Assembly: GCA_020248265.1 (NCBI GenBank)
Contig: JADCHX010000004.1
Coordinates: 663,473-727,472, forward strand
Length of the DNA: 64,000 nt
Reading direction: 5' to 3'
Origin: Rhodocyclaceae bacterium
Lineage (GTDB): Bacteria; Pseudomonadota; Gammaproteobacteria; Burkholderiales; CAIKXV01
This document shows positions 49,562 through 58,621 of the stretch, piece by piece (positions within the stretch are counted from its first letter, which is position 1; every line of letters starts with the position of its first letter). The position numbers and the translations under genes were made by a program. The notes beneath the pieces are model-generated. The model saw only the letters and a program-made list of their open reading frames with translations. It was not told the origin of the DNA and made no database searches.

Positions 49562-49689
49562 CGGGTGGATCCGGAGTCTCCGGCATCGAACGGTAGGGCA
49601 GTTTACGCACGGATACGCCCGTTTCCGCCGCTGGCGCCCGATCGATTTGTGAGCAGGTGTTTCAGTCGTTACGGATCGCAGCCGGGCGC

Positions 49690-49695
49690 TACAAT
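49690..49695 (+). promoter_or_regulatory. Possible -10 element for the TauD-type gene
   Basis: TACAAT, 50 bases before the dioxygenase ATG, in the gap divergent from DUF1800. No good -35 is found 16-18 bases upstream, so support is weak. Confidence 0.25.
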
Positions 49696-49745
49696 GCTTC
49701 TTCGGCCTGCTGGCCGACTTCTTCAACCGCGCTCGGAGAACCGCG

Positions 49746-50636
49746 ATGGATACCGCCTCGACGCCCGCCGCAGAAGTCCTGCAGTCCTACCCCGGCTTCA
49801 GCATGCGTCCTCTGTCGCCGGCTCTGGGGGCGGAAGTCCGGGGCCTCGACCTGTCGAAGCCGATGCCGCGCGAGGCGTTGCGCGCGGTGCGCCAGCTGCT
49901 CTACGAGAACTGCGTGCTGCTGGTGCCGGGGCAGTCGCTCGAAGAGGAGCAGCAGGTGCGATTCGGCGAATGCTTCGGAACGCTCGCCGCCACCCTCGGA
50001 AGATACGCGTCGCTGCAGAAGAGCCACCCCGCGGTCATGTACGTCACCAACGAAAAGGAAGACGGCAAGTTCGTCGGCGCACTGCCCGACGGCGAGATGT
50101 ACTTCCACTCCGACCGCTGCTACGTCGAACATCCCTGCCTGTGCACCATGCTCTACGGGATCGACATTCCGTCGAAAGGCGGCGACACCTGCTTCGCGAA
50201 CCAGTACAAGGCATACGATGCGTTGCCCGAGGACGTGAAGCGGCGAATCGAGGGCCTGCAGGCGGTGCATGCCTACGAGCCTGGCTACTACTCGCAGAAT
50301 GCGGTCATGCTGACGCGGATCGAGCCGTCGGCCAACGCACTGACCGCCGCCCACCCGATGGTGATCACGCACCCCGCGACCGGCCGCAAGGCGCTTTACG
50401 TGAACCGACTGATGACTGCCTATATCGTCGGCATGGCACGCGCCGAAAGTGCCGAGCTGCTTGAATGGTTGTTCGACCATCAGGAGCAGCCGCAGTTCGT
50501 CTACGCGCACCGGTGGACCCCGGGCGACGTCGTGATCTGGGACAACCGCTGCGTGAACCATGCGCGCACCGATTTCGACGCCGGCGAGGCGCGCAAGCTG
50601 CGCCGTGTCGTGGTCGAGACGGAAGACGCGCTGTAG
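49746..50636 (+). CDS. TauD/TfdA-family Fe(II)/2-oxoglutarate dioxygenase
   Basis: 296 residues. The iron triad is H121-x-D123 (FHSDRC) and H272 (CVNHARTDFD), with a C-terminal Arg (KLRRVVVE) for 2-oxoglutarate. LGAEVRGLDLSKP near the N-terminus and TPGDVVIWDNR before the distal His are family marks. TauD members desulfonate taurine; others act on carboxylic acids or herbicides. Its position beside a SuyAB locus makes a sulfonate substrate possible. It converges on the gntR gene. Confidence 0.87.
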   Translation: MDTASTPAAEVLQSYPGFSMRPLSPALGAEVRGLDLSKPMPREALRAVRQLLYENCVLLVPGQSLEEEQQVRFGECFGTLAATLGRYASLQKSHPAVMYVTNEKEDGKFVGALPDGEMYFHSDRCYVEHPCLCTMLYGIDIPSKGGDTCFANQYKAYDALPEDVKRRIEGLQAVHAYEPGYYSQNAVMLTRIEPSANALTAAHPMVITHPATGRKALYVNRLMTAYIVGMARAESAELLEWLFDHQEQPQFVYAHRWTPGDVVIWDNRCVNHARTDFDAGEARKLRRVVVETEDAL

Positions 50637-50681
50637 GCGACCGGTGCCGCGTACCGGGGCGAGGGGCAGTCCCGTGCGCGT

Positions 50682-51554
50682 TCAGCGGTCGTGGTCGGGG
50701 TCGCTCTTCCAGAGGTCGGACAGGTATTCATGCTCGCGCGTGTCGACCCATGACACGCGCGATTCCACCGGACGGTCGGCGTAGGTATAGGCGATCCTGC
50801 GGATGTTCAGCACCGGCTGCCCGGCGCGCAGGTCGAGCACCTTCGCGATCGCGGTCGGGCATGCGACGGCCGACAGCCGCTCGGTGCTGCGCACGACATT
50901 GATGCCGTAGTCGGCCTGGTACAGGCCGTAGATCGTGCCGGGACGTCCTTCGAAGCGTTGCCGGTCGAGGTCGGGGAACAGCGGCGCGGAGATCGATATC
51001 TCGTCGACGATGACCGCCCGCCCGCCGAGCAGCAGCAGGTTGTCGATGCGCAGCACCGGTGCTCCGCTCTCGATGCCGAGTTCCCGGGCGACGGTGGTGC
51101 TCGCGGCGGCCCGGCGGAAGCTGCGCAGGACCGGACGCGGCATCTCGCGCGCCGTGCCGGGCGGGCGACCGGTGCCTTCGGCGCGCGGCACGACATGGAA
51201 GAAATGGAACAGCAGGCGGTCTGCCGTATGCGTGGCCACGAAAGTGCCGCGGCCCTGCTGCCTGACGAGGATCCGGCCCGATACCAGTTCGTCGATCGCC
51301 TTGCGCACTGTCCCGATCGACACGCCGTACTGCTGCGCCAGCCGTGACTCCGACGGCAGCGCCTCGCCCGGCTTCCAGGTGCCCTCGGACAGCGCGCGCG
51401 TCAGCCGTCGCTGCAGTTCGCGGTAGAGCGGGATGCCCGACGCGCCGCCGGCCGGCAGCGCGGATGCGATGGCGGATCCGTCGCCCGGCGTGGCGACCGC
51501 TCGTGCCGGGGGCGCGCGGCGCACCGCGGCGGAAGTCTGGCGTTCGTTGCTCAT
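50682..51554 (-). CDS. GntR-family regulator with UTRA domain (HutC type)
   Basis: 290 residues. The winged helix (about 45-110: LAQQYGVSIGTVRKAIDELVSGRILVRQQGRGTFV) is followed by a UTRA ligand-binding domain (about 130-275, with SGAPVLRIDNLLLL, IYGLYQADYGINV and LRAGQPVLNIRRIAYT). HutC-type regulators are usually repressors released by a pathway metabolite. It is divergent from suyA, with the shared 173-base gap holding a promoter and inverted repeats. Confidence 0.9.
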   Translation of the reverse strand: MSNERQTSAAVRRAPPARAVATPGDGSAIASALPAGGASGIPLYRELQRRLTRALSEGTWKPGEALPSESRLAQQYGVSIGTVRKAIDELVSGRILVRQQGRGTFVATHTADRLLFHFFHVVPRAEGTGRPPGTAREMPRPVLRSFRRAAASTTVARELGIESGAPVLRIDNLLLLGGRAVIVDEISISAPLFPDLDRQRFEGRPGTIYGLYQADYGINVVRSTERLSAVACPTAIAKVLDLRAGQPVLNIRRIAYTYADRPVESRVSWVDTREHEYLSDLWKSDPDHDR

Positions 51555-51564
51555 GGCATTGCGA

Positions 51565-51607
51565 GTCTATTCCAGGCGCATGCCGTTTGGAACGGATTCA
51601 TATAGAT
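51565..51607. promoter_or_regulatory. Candidate GntR operator
   Basis: Two nested inverted repeats: GTCTAT (51565-51570) with ATAGAT (51602-51607), and TTCCA (51570-51574) with TGGAA (51588-51592) around 13 bases. They lie between the gntR start and the suyA promoter. GTCTAT resembles half of the HutC-type GTxTAxAC site. A regulator of this family is next door. Confidence 0.4.
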
Positions 51608-51614
51608 GAGTTGT

Positions 51615-51643
51615 TTGACTCGCTGCCGACGGTTCAATATGAT
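51615..51643 (+). promoter_or_regulatory. Near-consensus sigma-70 promoter for the suyAB operon
   Basis: TTGACT (51615-51620), 17 bases, TATGAT (51638-51643), 84 bases before the suyA ATG. This is the best promoter in the window. It sits eight bases after the ATAGAT half-site, so a repressor bound there would block it. Confidence 0.65.
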
Positions 51644-51727
51644 CCTCGTCCTTCCGGCCCCTGTCGCCGACGGCCGATCGCGGCCGGCCGATGCCCGGGT
51701 CGACCCTGAAATCCCCCAGGAGGAACG

Positions 51728-52009
51728 ATGATTCACTTCGTGGTGCACGAAGACGGTGACGGCGTCGGTGTCGTGGTCGTCGAAGGCGTCAAGTCCGGAG
51801 CCGAGCTGACCGGCTGGATCATGGAACAGGACACCGAGATCAAGGTGGTCGCGAAGAGCGACATCCCGATCGGGCACAAGGTTTCGCTGACCGACTACAA
51901 GCCGGGCGACACCGTGATCAAGTACGGCGTGGATATCGGCAAGGTGGTCGCGCCGATCGCGCGTGGCGAGCATGCCCATGTGCACAACATCAAGACCAAG
52001 CGCTGGTAG
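51728..52009 (+). CDS. suyA: SuyA-like small subunit (UxaA N-terminal/SAF domain)
   Basis: 93 residues after a strong AGGAGGA site. A single SAF domain (FVVHEDGDGVGVVVVEG to HVHNIKTKRW), the N-terminal part of altronate-dehydratase-type enzymes as a separate subunit. With the 389-residue partner this matches (2R)-sulfolactate sulfo-lyase SuyAB, which splits sulfolactate to pyruvate and sulfite. Other two-subunit UxaA-family dehydratases have the same layout, so the substrate is inferred from the sulfite-oxidase gene downstream. Confidence 0.72.
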   Translation: MIHFVVHEDGDGVGVVVVEGVKSGAELTGWIMEQDTEIKVVAKSDIPIGHKVSLTDYKPGDTVIKYGVDIGKVVAPIARGEHAHVHNIKTKRW

Positions 52010-52052
52010 CCAAAGCTGGTAGCCGACCCCACCCGATTAGAGGAATTCCGAC

Positions 52053-53222
52053 ATGGATCTGAGCAAGGCCACCTTCTGGGGCTTCAAGCGTGAGAACGGC
52101 CGCATCGGCGTTCGCAACCACGTGATCATCCTTCCGGTCGACGATCTGTCGAACGCCGCGGCCGAAGCGGTCGCTCACAACATCAAGGGCGCGATGGCGC
52201 TGCCGCATCCATACGGACGCCTGCAGTTCGGCGCCGACCTCGACCTTCACTTCCGCACGCTGATCGGCACCGGGTCGAACCCGAACGTCGCGGCCGTGGT
52301 GGTGATCGGCATCGAGGATGGCTGGACCAAGCGCATCGTCGACGGCATCGCCGCCACCGGCAAGCCGGTGACCGGTTTCGGCATCGAAGGCCATGGCGAC
52401 CACGAGACCATCCATCGTGCGTCGAAGGTCGCGCGCGAGTACGTGCAGTGGGCATCTGAAAAGCGACGCGAAGAGCGGCCGCTGAGCGACCTCTGGGTGT
52501 CGACCAAGTGCGGCGAGTCCGATACCACCTCGGGCTGTGGCGCGAACCCGACGGTCGGCAACGCATTCGACAAGCTCTACCCGCACGGCACCACGCTGGT
52601 GTTCGGCGAGACCTCCGAGATCACCGGTGGCGAGATGCTGGTGGCCGAACGCTGCCGCACGCCGGAAGTGCGCGAGAAGTTCATGTTCATGTTCAACCGC
52701 TACCAGGACATGATCAACCGCTGGAAGACCGACGACCTGTCCGAGTCGCAGCCGACCAAGGGCAACATCGCAGGTGGCCTGACCACCATCGAGGAAAAGG
52801 CGTTGGGCAACATCCAGAAGATCGGCCGCAAGTGCCTGGTCGACGGCGTGATCGACAAGGCTGAAGCGCCGACCCATCCGGGCCTGTGGTTCATGGATTC
52901 GTCTTCGGCTGCGGCCGAGATGGTCACGCTGTGCGCCGCCTCGGGCTACACCGTGCATTTCTTCCCGACCGGGCAGGGCAACGTGATCGGCAACCCGATC
53001 CTGCCGGTCATCAAGATCTGCGCGAACCCGAAGACCGTGCGCACGATGGGCGAGCATGTCGACGTCGACGTGTCCGGCCTTCTTCGCAAGGAGATGAACC
53101 CCGACCAGGCTGGCGATGCCTTGCTCGAGTGCATGTTCCGCACCGCGAACGGACGGCTGACCGCCGCCGAGGCGCTGGGTCACCGCGAGTTCGTGCTGAC
53201 CCGGCTGTTCGAGAGCGCCTGA
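52053..53222 (+). CDS. suyB: SuyB-like large subunit (UxaA C-terminal family)
   Basis: 389 residues. [47 protein letters not shown], the Cys-rich [17 protein letters not shown] (iron or iron-sulfur site of the family), [11 protein letters not shown] and [20 protein letters not shown] are present. Length and motif order fit SuyB, the catalytic subunit of sulfolactate sulfo-lyase. It is 43 bases from suyA and one base from the sulfite-oxidase-type gene. An aldarate or altronate dehydratase role remains possible. Confidence 0.72.
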   Translation: MDLSKATFWGFKRENGRIGVRNHVIILPVDDLSNAAAEAVAHNIKGAMALPHPYGRLQFGADLDLHFRTLIGTGSNPNVAAVVVIGIEDGWTKRIVDGIAATGKPVTGFGIEGHGDHETIHRASKVAREYVQWASEKRREERPLSDLWVSTKCGESDTTSGCGANPTVGNAFDKLYPHGTTLVFGETSEITGGEMLVAERCRTPEVREKFMFMFNRYQDMINRWKTDDLSESQPTKGNIAGGLTTIEEKALGNIQKIGRKCLVDGVIDKAEAPTHPGLWFMDSSSAAAEMVTLCAASGYTVHFFPTGQGNVIGNPILPVIKICANPKTVRTMGEHVDVDVSGLLRKEMNPDQAGDALLECMFRTANGRLTAAEALGHREFVLTRLFESA

Positions 53223-53223
53223 T

Positions 53224-54393
53224 TTGGGCGCGGCGGTGCCGCCCGCGGACCCTCTCGCGGGCGGCAGGCCTGGCAGTGGTCCGGCCGGATTGCCGGACGT
53301 TCCCGGCAATCCGTTTGCCGGCGCGGACGCGCGAGCGCATGTCGAGGGCGATTTCGCCCGCGAGGAAGTCGCCCTTGCCAACCGTAATCCCGGCATGCCG
53401 CTCGAGGCGCTGCGCCACGACGTGACGCCGCAGGGTTTGCATTACCTGCTGTCGCACTTCGATATCCCCGACGTCGATGCGCAGGCCTGGCGGCTGGCCC
53501 TGGGCGGGCACGTACAGACCGAGTTCTCCCTTTCCCTCGCTGACCTGAAGCAGATGCCGGCGCGCACGCTGCGGGTGACGCTGGAATGCGCGGGCAATGG
53601 CCGGGCCGGGATGAACCCACGCTATCCGAGCATGCCGTGGATCGGCGAAGCGGTCGGCACCGCCGAGTGGACCGGCACGCCGTTGCGCTACCTGCTCGAG
53701 CAGGCGGGTCCGACCCCGCTGGCGCGCGAGGTGGCCTTCCTCGGGCTCGACCGCGGCTTCGACCGTGGCATCGAACATCATTACGGACGCAGCCTGAAGC
53801 TCGAACAGGCGATGTCCGACGACGTGCTGGTCGTGCATGCGATGAACGGCCTGCCGCTGCTGCCGCAGCATGGCCATCCTTGCCGACTGCTCGTGCCCGG
53901 CTGGTATGGCATGGCCAGCGTCAAGTGGCTGTCGCGCATCGAGGTACTCGACCGCCCGTTCGACGGCTTCCAGCAGGCCGTCGGCTACCACTACCGGAAG
54001 TCGGCCGGCGATCCGGGCGTGCCGGTGACCACCCTGCGCGTGCGTTCGCTGATGGTGCCGCCGGGCATCCCCGACTGGTACACACGGCGCCGGCTGGTCG
54101 AGGCGGGCCCGGTCGAAGTGGGTGGCCGCGCATGGGCGGGTGGCGGCACACCGGTGACCCGTGTGGAGTTCGCGGTCGACGGCCAGTGGCGCGATGCCCG
54201 GCTGGCACCCGCAGGGGAGCACCGCTACGCCTGGCGCGGATGGACGTGCACCTGGGAAGCGACGGCGGGCGAGCACGTGCTGCAATGCAGGGCGCATGCG
54301 GCTGACGGTTCGGTGCAGCCGCTGCAGCCCGACTGGAACACGTCGGGCATGGGCAACAATGCGGCGCAGTCGGTGCAGGTCACGGTACGCTAG
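53224..54393 (+). CDS. Sulfite-oxidase-family molybdopterin enzyme
   Basis: 389 residues from TTG 53224 (GTG 53236 is an alternative). The Mo-cofactor domain contains MPLEALRHDVTPQGLHYLL, the Mo-ligand C122 in LECAGNGRAG, and GYHYR; a C-terminal Mo-co dimerisation domain (about 275-385) follows. No signal peptide and no heme domain are seen, so it appears cytoplasmic and needs an unknown electron acceptor. It begins one base after suyB, which fits oxidation of the sulfite released by SuyAB. Confidence 0.8.
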   Translation: MGAAVPPADPLAGGRPGSGPAGLPDVPGNPFAGADARAHVEGDFAREEVALANRNPGMPLEALRHDVTPQGLHYLLSHFDIPDVDAQAWRLALGGHVQTEFSLSLADLKQMPARTLRVTLECAGNGRAGMNPRYPSMPWIGEAVGTAEWTGTPLRYLLEQAGPTPLAREVAFLGLDRGFDRGIEHHYGRSLKLEQAMSDDVLVVHAMNGLPLLPQHGHPCRLLVPGWYGMASVKWLSRIEVLDRPFDGFQQAVGYHYRKSAGDPGVPVTTLRVRSLMVPPGIPDWYTRRRLVEAGPVEVGGRAWAGGGTPVTRVEFAVDGQWRDARLAPAGEHRYAWRGWTCTWEATAGEHVLQCRAHAADGSVQPLQPDWNTSGMGNNAAQSVQVTVR

Positions 54394-54423
54394 GCCCACT
54401 CACGTAACCCAGGAAGCTCGGCG

Positions 54424-55188
54424 ATGGACCAGGCGACTCCTTCAGCGAACACAGGCAGCACGATCAGGGTCTCGGTATGGCGGAGCAGCGGCGCGGGTGG
54501 CGTCGCCTCCGGCGAGGGCCGGTTCGAGGTGTTCGAAGTGCCGCGCGCGCCGAGCCAGACGGTGCTCGACGTGGTGACGCACATCCAGCGTCACCTCGAC
54601 CCGACGCTGACCTACCGCTTCGCCTGCCGCGTCGGCGTGTGCGGGTCGTGCGCGATGGTGGTCAACGGCGAGGCGCGCTGGACCTGCCGCACCCATGTCG
54701 ACAAGGTTTCGCAGGACGGCACGCTCGAAATCGCGCCGCTGCGCAACCTGCCGGTGATCCGTGACCTGGCCACCGACATGAGCGTGTTCTTCGACAAGTG
54801 GGCGCGCGCCAAGGGCCAGTTCACCGGCAGCCTCACGCGCAAGGACGCGTTCGCGGTCGTGTCGCCGCTGTCGAAGGAGCGGCAGCAGGTCGACATCGGC
54901 ATCGAATGCATCGGCTGCGGCGTGTGCTATTCGTCCTGCGATGTCGTCGAATGGAAGCCCGACTACCTCGGGCCGGCCGCGATGAACCGGGCCTGGACGC
55001 TGGTCAACGACACCCGCGACGAAGCCCGGCGCGAGCGTCTCGCGGCGGTAGCCGGCGATGCCGGATGCCATGCCTGCCACACCCACATGACCTGCACCGA
55101 ACGTTGCCCCAAGCACCTGCCGCTGACCGCCGCGATCGCCGGGCTCAAGCGCGTAACCACACGGGCGCTGCTGAAGGGGGAGCTTTGA
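54424..55188 (+). CDS. SDH/fumarate reductase-like iron-sulfur subunit
   Basis: 254 residues, SdhB/FrdB type. N-terminal [2Fe-2S] ligands in CRVGVCGSCAMVVNG (from about C68) and the fourth in ARWTC; C-terminal [4Fe-4S]/[3Fe-4S] ligands in IECIGCGVCYSSCDVV, then CHACHTHMTCTERCPKHL. It passes electrons from the flavoprotein to the membrane subunits. Its own flavoprotein gene is 3.4 kb downstream, with fumarase genes in between. The stop overlaps the next start. Confidence 0.9.
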   Translation: MDQATPSANTGSTIRVSVWRSSGAGGVASGEGRFEVFEVPRAPSQTVLDVVTHIQRHLDPTLTYRFACRVGVCGSCAMVVNGEARWTCRTHVDKVSQDGTLEIAPLRNLPVIRDLATDMSVFFDKWARAKGQFTGSLTRKDAFAVVSPLSKERQQVDIGIECIGCGVCYSSCDVVEWKPDYLGPAAMNRAWTLVNDTRDEARRERLAAVAGDAGCHACHTHMTCTERCPKHLPLTAAIAGLKRVTTRALLKGEL

Positions 55189-55541
55189 ACGCACGCGCGC
55201 AGGCCTGGTTGTGGTTTCTGCAGCGGGCATCGGCCGCGCTGCTCGGTTTTTTCGTGCTGGTCCACCTCGCGACGATGATCTACGCGGTGCGCAGCGGCCT
55301 GTCCGCCGGCGAGATCCTGTCGCGCACCCGAGGCAACACGCCCTGGATGCTGTTCTATGCTCTGTTCGTGGTCAGCGTCGCGGTCCATGTGCCGATCGGG
55401 CTGCGCAACATCCTGGCCGAGACGTTTTCCTGGCGCGGGCGCGGCCTGGAGGCTGCCATGCTGGCGGTGGGCGTGTTCTTCCTGCTGTTCGGCCTGAGGG
55501 CCGTATGGGCGGTCTACGCGCCTGGGGCGGGCCTGTCATGA
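55185..55541 (+). CDS. SDH/FRD-like membrane anchor subunit C
   Basis: 118 residues from TTG 55185, which overlaps the iron-sulfur subunit stop and has GGGGGAG just upstream. Three membrane helices (about 9-32, 50-75, 88-112). The His in LVHLATMIYAV and that in VAVHVPIGLRNI could bind heme b or quinone. Identity rests on position and helix pattern. Confidence 0.8.
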   Translation: MNARAQAWLWFLQRASAALLGFFVLVHLATMIYAVRSGLSAGEILSRTRGNTPWMLFYALFVVSVAVHVPIGLRNILAETFSWRGRGLEAAMLAVGVFFLLFGLRAVWAVYAPGAGLS

Positions 55542-55888
55542 GCGGCAAGGCCTGGCGCAACCGCAACCATCCCGCCTGGTGGGCGTTCATCGTGCATCGG
55601 GTGTCCGGCCTGCTTCTGGCGGCCTTCATTCCGCTGCATTTCTGGGCGCTCGGACAGGCGCTTTCCGGCGAAGCGGCGCTGGGCGGCTTCATCGAATGGA
55701 CGGCGAATCCGGTGGTGAAGGTCGCCGAGTTCGGACTCGTCCTCGCATTGGCTGCGCACCTCGCCGGTGGCCTGCGCCTGCTGGCACTCGAGTTCCTGCC
55801 TTGGCGCGACTGGCAGAAATCGCTGTTCGCGGTGTCGGTGGCGGTCAGCGTCGGGGCCGGCCTGCTGTTCGCCCTGAACGTGGGCTGA
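55538..55888 (+). CDS. SDH/FRD-like membrane anchor subunit D
   Basis: 116 residues, three membrane helices. The IVHRVSGLLLAAFIPLHFWALG segment (His-Arg-x-Ser-Gly) is the SdhC/D heme- and quinone-site pattern, and AAHLAGGLRLLALE carries another His. Overlaps subunit C by four bases. A 129-base gap to the Bug gene follows, in which I see no clear promoter. Confidence 0.82.
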   Translation: MSGKAWRNRNHPAWWAFIVHRVSGLLLAAFIPLHFWALGQALSGEAALGGFIEWTANPVVKVAEFGLVLALAAHLAGGLRLLALEFLPWRDWQKSLFAVSVAVSVGAGLLFALNVG

Positions 55889-56017
55889 AGGGGGCAAAGG
55901 GCTGAGCGGGTGCCGAGGATATGCCCGAGATCGCGTGATGCTGGCGGTTTGGCCGCACACGCGTCATCATCTCGCGCGCGGAAGACCCCGAAACGGCAAG
56001 TGCCCCAGGAGGACAGG

Positions 56018-57004
56018 ATGAAACGACTGACAATGAAGATTGTCGCAGCGGCGACTGCGACCATGGCGCTGGGCAGTGCAACCGTGGCGCTGGCGCAGGC
56101 ACCGGCTTTTCCCGTGAAGCCGGTACGCATGGTCGTGCCGTTCGTGGCCGGTGGCGCAACCGACGTCGTCGCGCGCCTGCTGTCGCAGGGGCTGAACGAG
56201 CGCTGGGGCCAGAGCGTGCTGGTCGAGAACCGCGCCGGCGCCGGTGGCACGATCGCCAGCGAGATCGTCGCCCGTTCGAACCCGGATGGCTATACCCAGC
56301 TGTTCGCATCTGGCAGCGTGCTGTCGGCCAACCAGCACATGTACCGCAAGATGAGCCATGACCCGGGCCGTGACCTGATCGGCGTGTCGCTGGTGGCGAG
56401 CGGTCCGATGGTGATCGCGGTCGGGCCGAACTCGAAGTTCAACACACTGATGGACCTGGTCAACGCTGTACGCGCAGCTCCCGGCAAGCTGAGCTACGGA
56501 TCGGCCGGCATCGGCAGTCAGGTGCACCTCGCGGCGGAGAGCTTCGAGTTCTTCGCGAAGATGGACTCCGTTCACGTTCCCTACAAGGGTGAGGTGGTCG
56601 CGATCACCGACCTGATCGGCGGTCAGATCGACTGGGCGGCACCGAACCTCGGCGCGGCGATAAACTTCCTCCGTGATCGCAAGCTGCGTGCGCTTGCGGT
56701 CACCGGTCCGAAGCGCTCGCCGTCGCTACCCGACGTGCCGACGGTGTCTGAAGCCGGCATCACCGGCTTCGAGAATCTCGGCTGGTTCGGTGTCGCGGTG
56801 GTGGCCGGCACGCCTGCGCCACTGGTCAACCGGATGGCGGGTGACATCGCGAAGGTCACGGCAGGCACGGCCTTCCGCGACCGTGTCATGGGCCTGGGGA
56901 TGGAAGCTGTCGGCAACAGTCCCGAGGAGTTCAACAAGTACATCGGTTCGGAGATCACCCGCTGGGGCCGGATCATCCGCGAGCGGAAGATCACCGCGAA
57001 CTGA
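56018..57004 (+). CDS. Bug-family (TTT) periplasmic binding protein
   Basis: 328 residues. Signal peptide (about 8-26, ending VALAQA), then FPVKPVRMVVPFVAGGATDV, VLVENRAGAGGTIASEIVA, LSYGSAGIGSQVHLAAE and VPYKGEVVAITDLIGG. AGGAGGA lies upstream of ATG 56018. Placed inside a sulfonate/C4-acid operon, it is a good candidate binder of the pathway substrate. No TctAB membrane partner is in the window. Confidence 0.9.
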   Translation: MKRLTMKIVAAATATMALGSATVALAQAPAFPVKPVRMVVPFVAGGATDVVARLLSQGLNERWGQSVLVENRAGAGGTIASEIVARSNPDGYTQLFASGSVLSANQHMYRKMSHDPGRDLIGVSLVASGPMVIAVGPNSKFNTLMDLVNAVRAAPGKLSYGSAGIGSQVHLAAESFEFFAKMDSVHVPYKGEVVAITDLIGGQIDWAAPNLGAAINFLRDRKLRALAVTGPKRSPSLPDVPTVSEAGITGFENLGWFGVAVVAGTPAPLVNRMAGDIAKVTAGTAFRDRVMGLGMEAVGNSPEEFNKYIGSEITRWGRIIRERKITAN

Positions 57005-57067
57005 TTCGCCGGTCACTGACTCTCCGGGTACTGGCTCATCGCGTACCGACGCGCGTACGGGAACTGC

Positions 57068-57943
57068 ATGCAGATCGACCTCAAGCAGGTGGAAGACGCC
57101 GCCAAGGAGCTGTACATCCGGGCGCTCAAGGTGCTTCCGCCGGACATCAAGGAAGGCTTCACCGGTCTGGTGAAGCGCGAGACGAACGCCACCGGGCAGT
57201 CGGTGCTGGCGACGATGATCCGCAACATCACCGTCGCCGAATCCACCGACAACCTGCTGTGTCAGGACACCGGCCTGCCGATCTACAACGTCGAGATCGG
57301 GCGCAACGTGCAACTCGACGGGTTCGCGCTGAAGCAGGCGATCCGCAAGGGCTGCGAACGGGCCACCACCGAGTATCCGCTGCGCTCCTCGGTCGTGCAT
57401 CCGGTGACCCGGAAGAACGAACAGACCTCTTGCGGACCGCTGGTGCCGGTGATCAACATCGACTTCGTCGATGCGAGCGACCGGCTGTCGATCGAGATGA
57501 TCCCGAAGGGCAGCGGTTCCGAGAACAACACCTTCCTGCACATGGCCATCCCGGCCGACGGCATTGACGCGATCAAGACATTCGTGATCGATTGCGTGCT
57601 CAATGCCGGCGGCAAGACCTGTCCGCCGACCATCGTCGGCGTCGGTGTCGGCGGCACCGGCGACCTGTGCGTGCACCTGTCCAAGGTGGCCGCGACGCGT
57701 GCGCTTGGCACCCGTTGCAGCGATGCGGAAGGCGCGAAGCTGGAAGAGCAGTTGACCGCAGCGGTGAACCAGCTGGGCGTCGGCCCACAGGGGCTGGGGG
57801 GCGATGCGACCTCGTTCGCGGTGCATATCGAGCTCGCCGCGACCCACATCACGATGAACCCGGTGGCGGTCAACATGCAGTGCCATTCCGCGCGCCGCGC
57901 GCGCGCGACCTGGACGCCGACCGGGCTGGCGTACGGCTTCTGA
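57068..57943 (+). CDS. Class I fumarate hydratase, alpha subunit
   Basis: 291 residues. The three cysteines that bind the [4Fe-4S] cluster are in LLCQDTGLPIYNV (C65), GGKTCPPTIVG and NMQCHSARR. Also EIGRNVQLDGFALKQAIRKG and PKGSGSENNTFLHM, typical of fumarase/tartrate dehydratase alpha. Forms an enzyme with the next gene and adds water to fumarate or a substituted fumarate. Relatives include L-tartrate dehydratase. Confidence 0.9.
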   Translation: MQIDLKQVEDAAKELYIRALKVLPPDIKEGFTGLVKRETNATGQSVLATMIRNITVAESTDNLLCQDTGLPIYNVEIGRNVQLDGFALKQAIRKGCERATTEYPLRSSVVHPVTRKNEQTSCGPLVPVINIDFVDASDRLSIEMIPKGSGSENNTFLHMAIPADGIDAIKTFVIDCVLNAGGKTCPPTIVGVGVGGTGDLCVHLSKVAATRALGTRCSDAEGAKLEEQLTAAVNQLGVGPQGLGGDATSFAVHIELAATHITMNPVAVNMQCHSARRARATWTPTGLAYGF

Positions 57944-57977
57944 CGCGCGCGCCCGCCGCATCGACCAAGGACACCAG

Positions 57978-58589
57978 ATGGCGCACTACGATTTCCACAT
58001 GCCGGTGACCGAGGCGCAGGTGCGTGCGCTGAGGGTCAACGATACGGTCACCCTGCACGACACGCTCTACGGCATCCGCGACGCGACGCAGATCCACATG
58101 TTCGACCGCGGCCGCAAGACGAAGTTCGACCTGCGCGGCCACGCGGTGGTGCACACCGCGCCGAACGTTCGCTGGGTCGGCGAGACCGCAGCGGCCCCGG
58201 TCGGCTACGAGCCGGTGTGCGTGGGTACCACCACGTCTGACCGGATGGAGCGCTTCAGCCGGCCGCTGATGGAGCAGTACGGCGTGCGTATCATCATCGG
58301 CAAGGGAGGGCTTCGGCAGGGTTCGCTGGATGCCTTCCGTGACCTGGGTGGGGTATATCTCGCTGTGATCGGCGGAGCGGCCGCGCTCGAGACCACCTGG
58401 ATCGAACAGATCGAGGATGTCGACCTGCACGACCTCAACCCCGAGTCACTGTGGAAGTTCCGCATACAGGGTTTCGGACCGCTGCTGGTCAGCATGGACA
58501 GCCACGGGTCGAGCCTCTACACCGAAGTGAACGCGCAGGCGCGCGACCGGCGCGCCGCCGTACTGGCGGCGCTCGGCGTGAAGAGCTGA
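57978..58589 (+). CDS. Class I fumarate hydratase, beta subunit
   Basis: 203 residues. Swivel-type beta subunit with VTLHDTLYGIRDATQIHMF, RGHAVVHTAPNVRW, TTTSDRMERFSRPLMEQYGVRIIIGKGG. Separate alpha and beta genes are typical of the TtdAB/FumAB type. It follows alpha by 34 bases. Confidence 0.9.
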   Translation: MAHYDFHMPVTEAQVRALRVNDTVTLHDTLYGIRDATQIHMFDRGRKTKFDLRGHAVVHTAPNVRWVGETAAAPVGYEPVCVGTTTSDRMERFSRPLMEQYGVRIIIGKGGLRQGSLDAFRDLGGVYLAVIGGAAALETTWIEQIEDVDLHDLNPESLWKFRIQGFGPLLVSMDSHGSSLYTEVNAQARDRRAAVLAALGVKS

Positions 58590-58621
58590 ACAGACGGGCT
58601 GACAAGGCAGGCTGGCAAGAC

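Noticed and set aside
50643-50660. CCGGT/ACCGG inverted repeat as a terminator between tauD-like and gntR
   Set aside because: Only a 5-bp stem with no T-run; common by chance at this GC.
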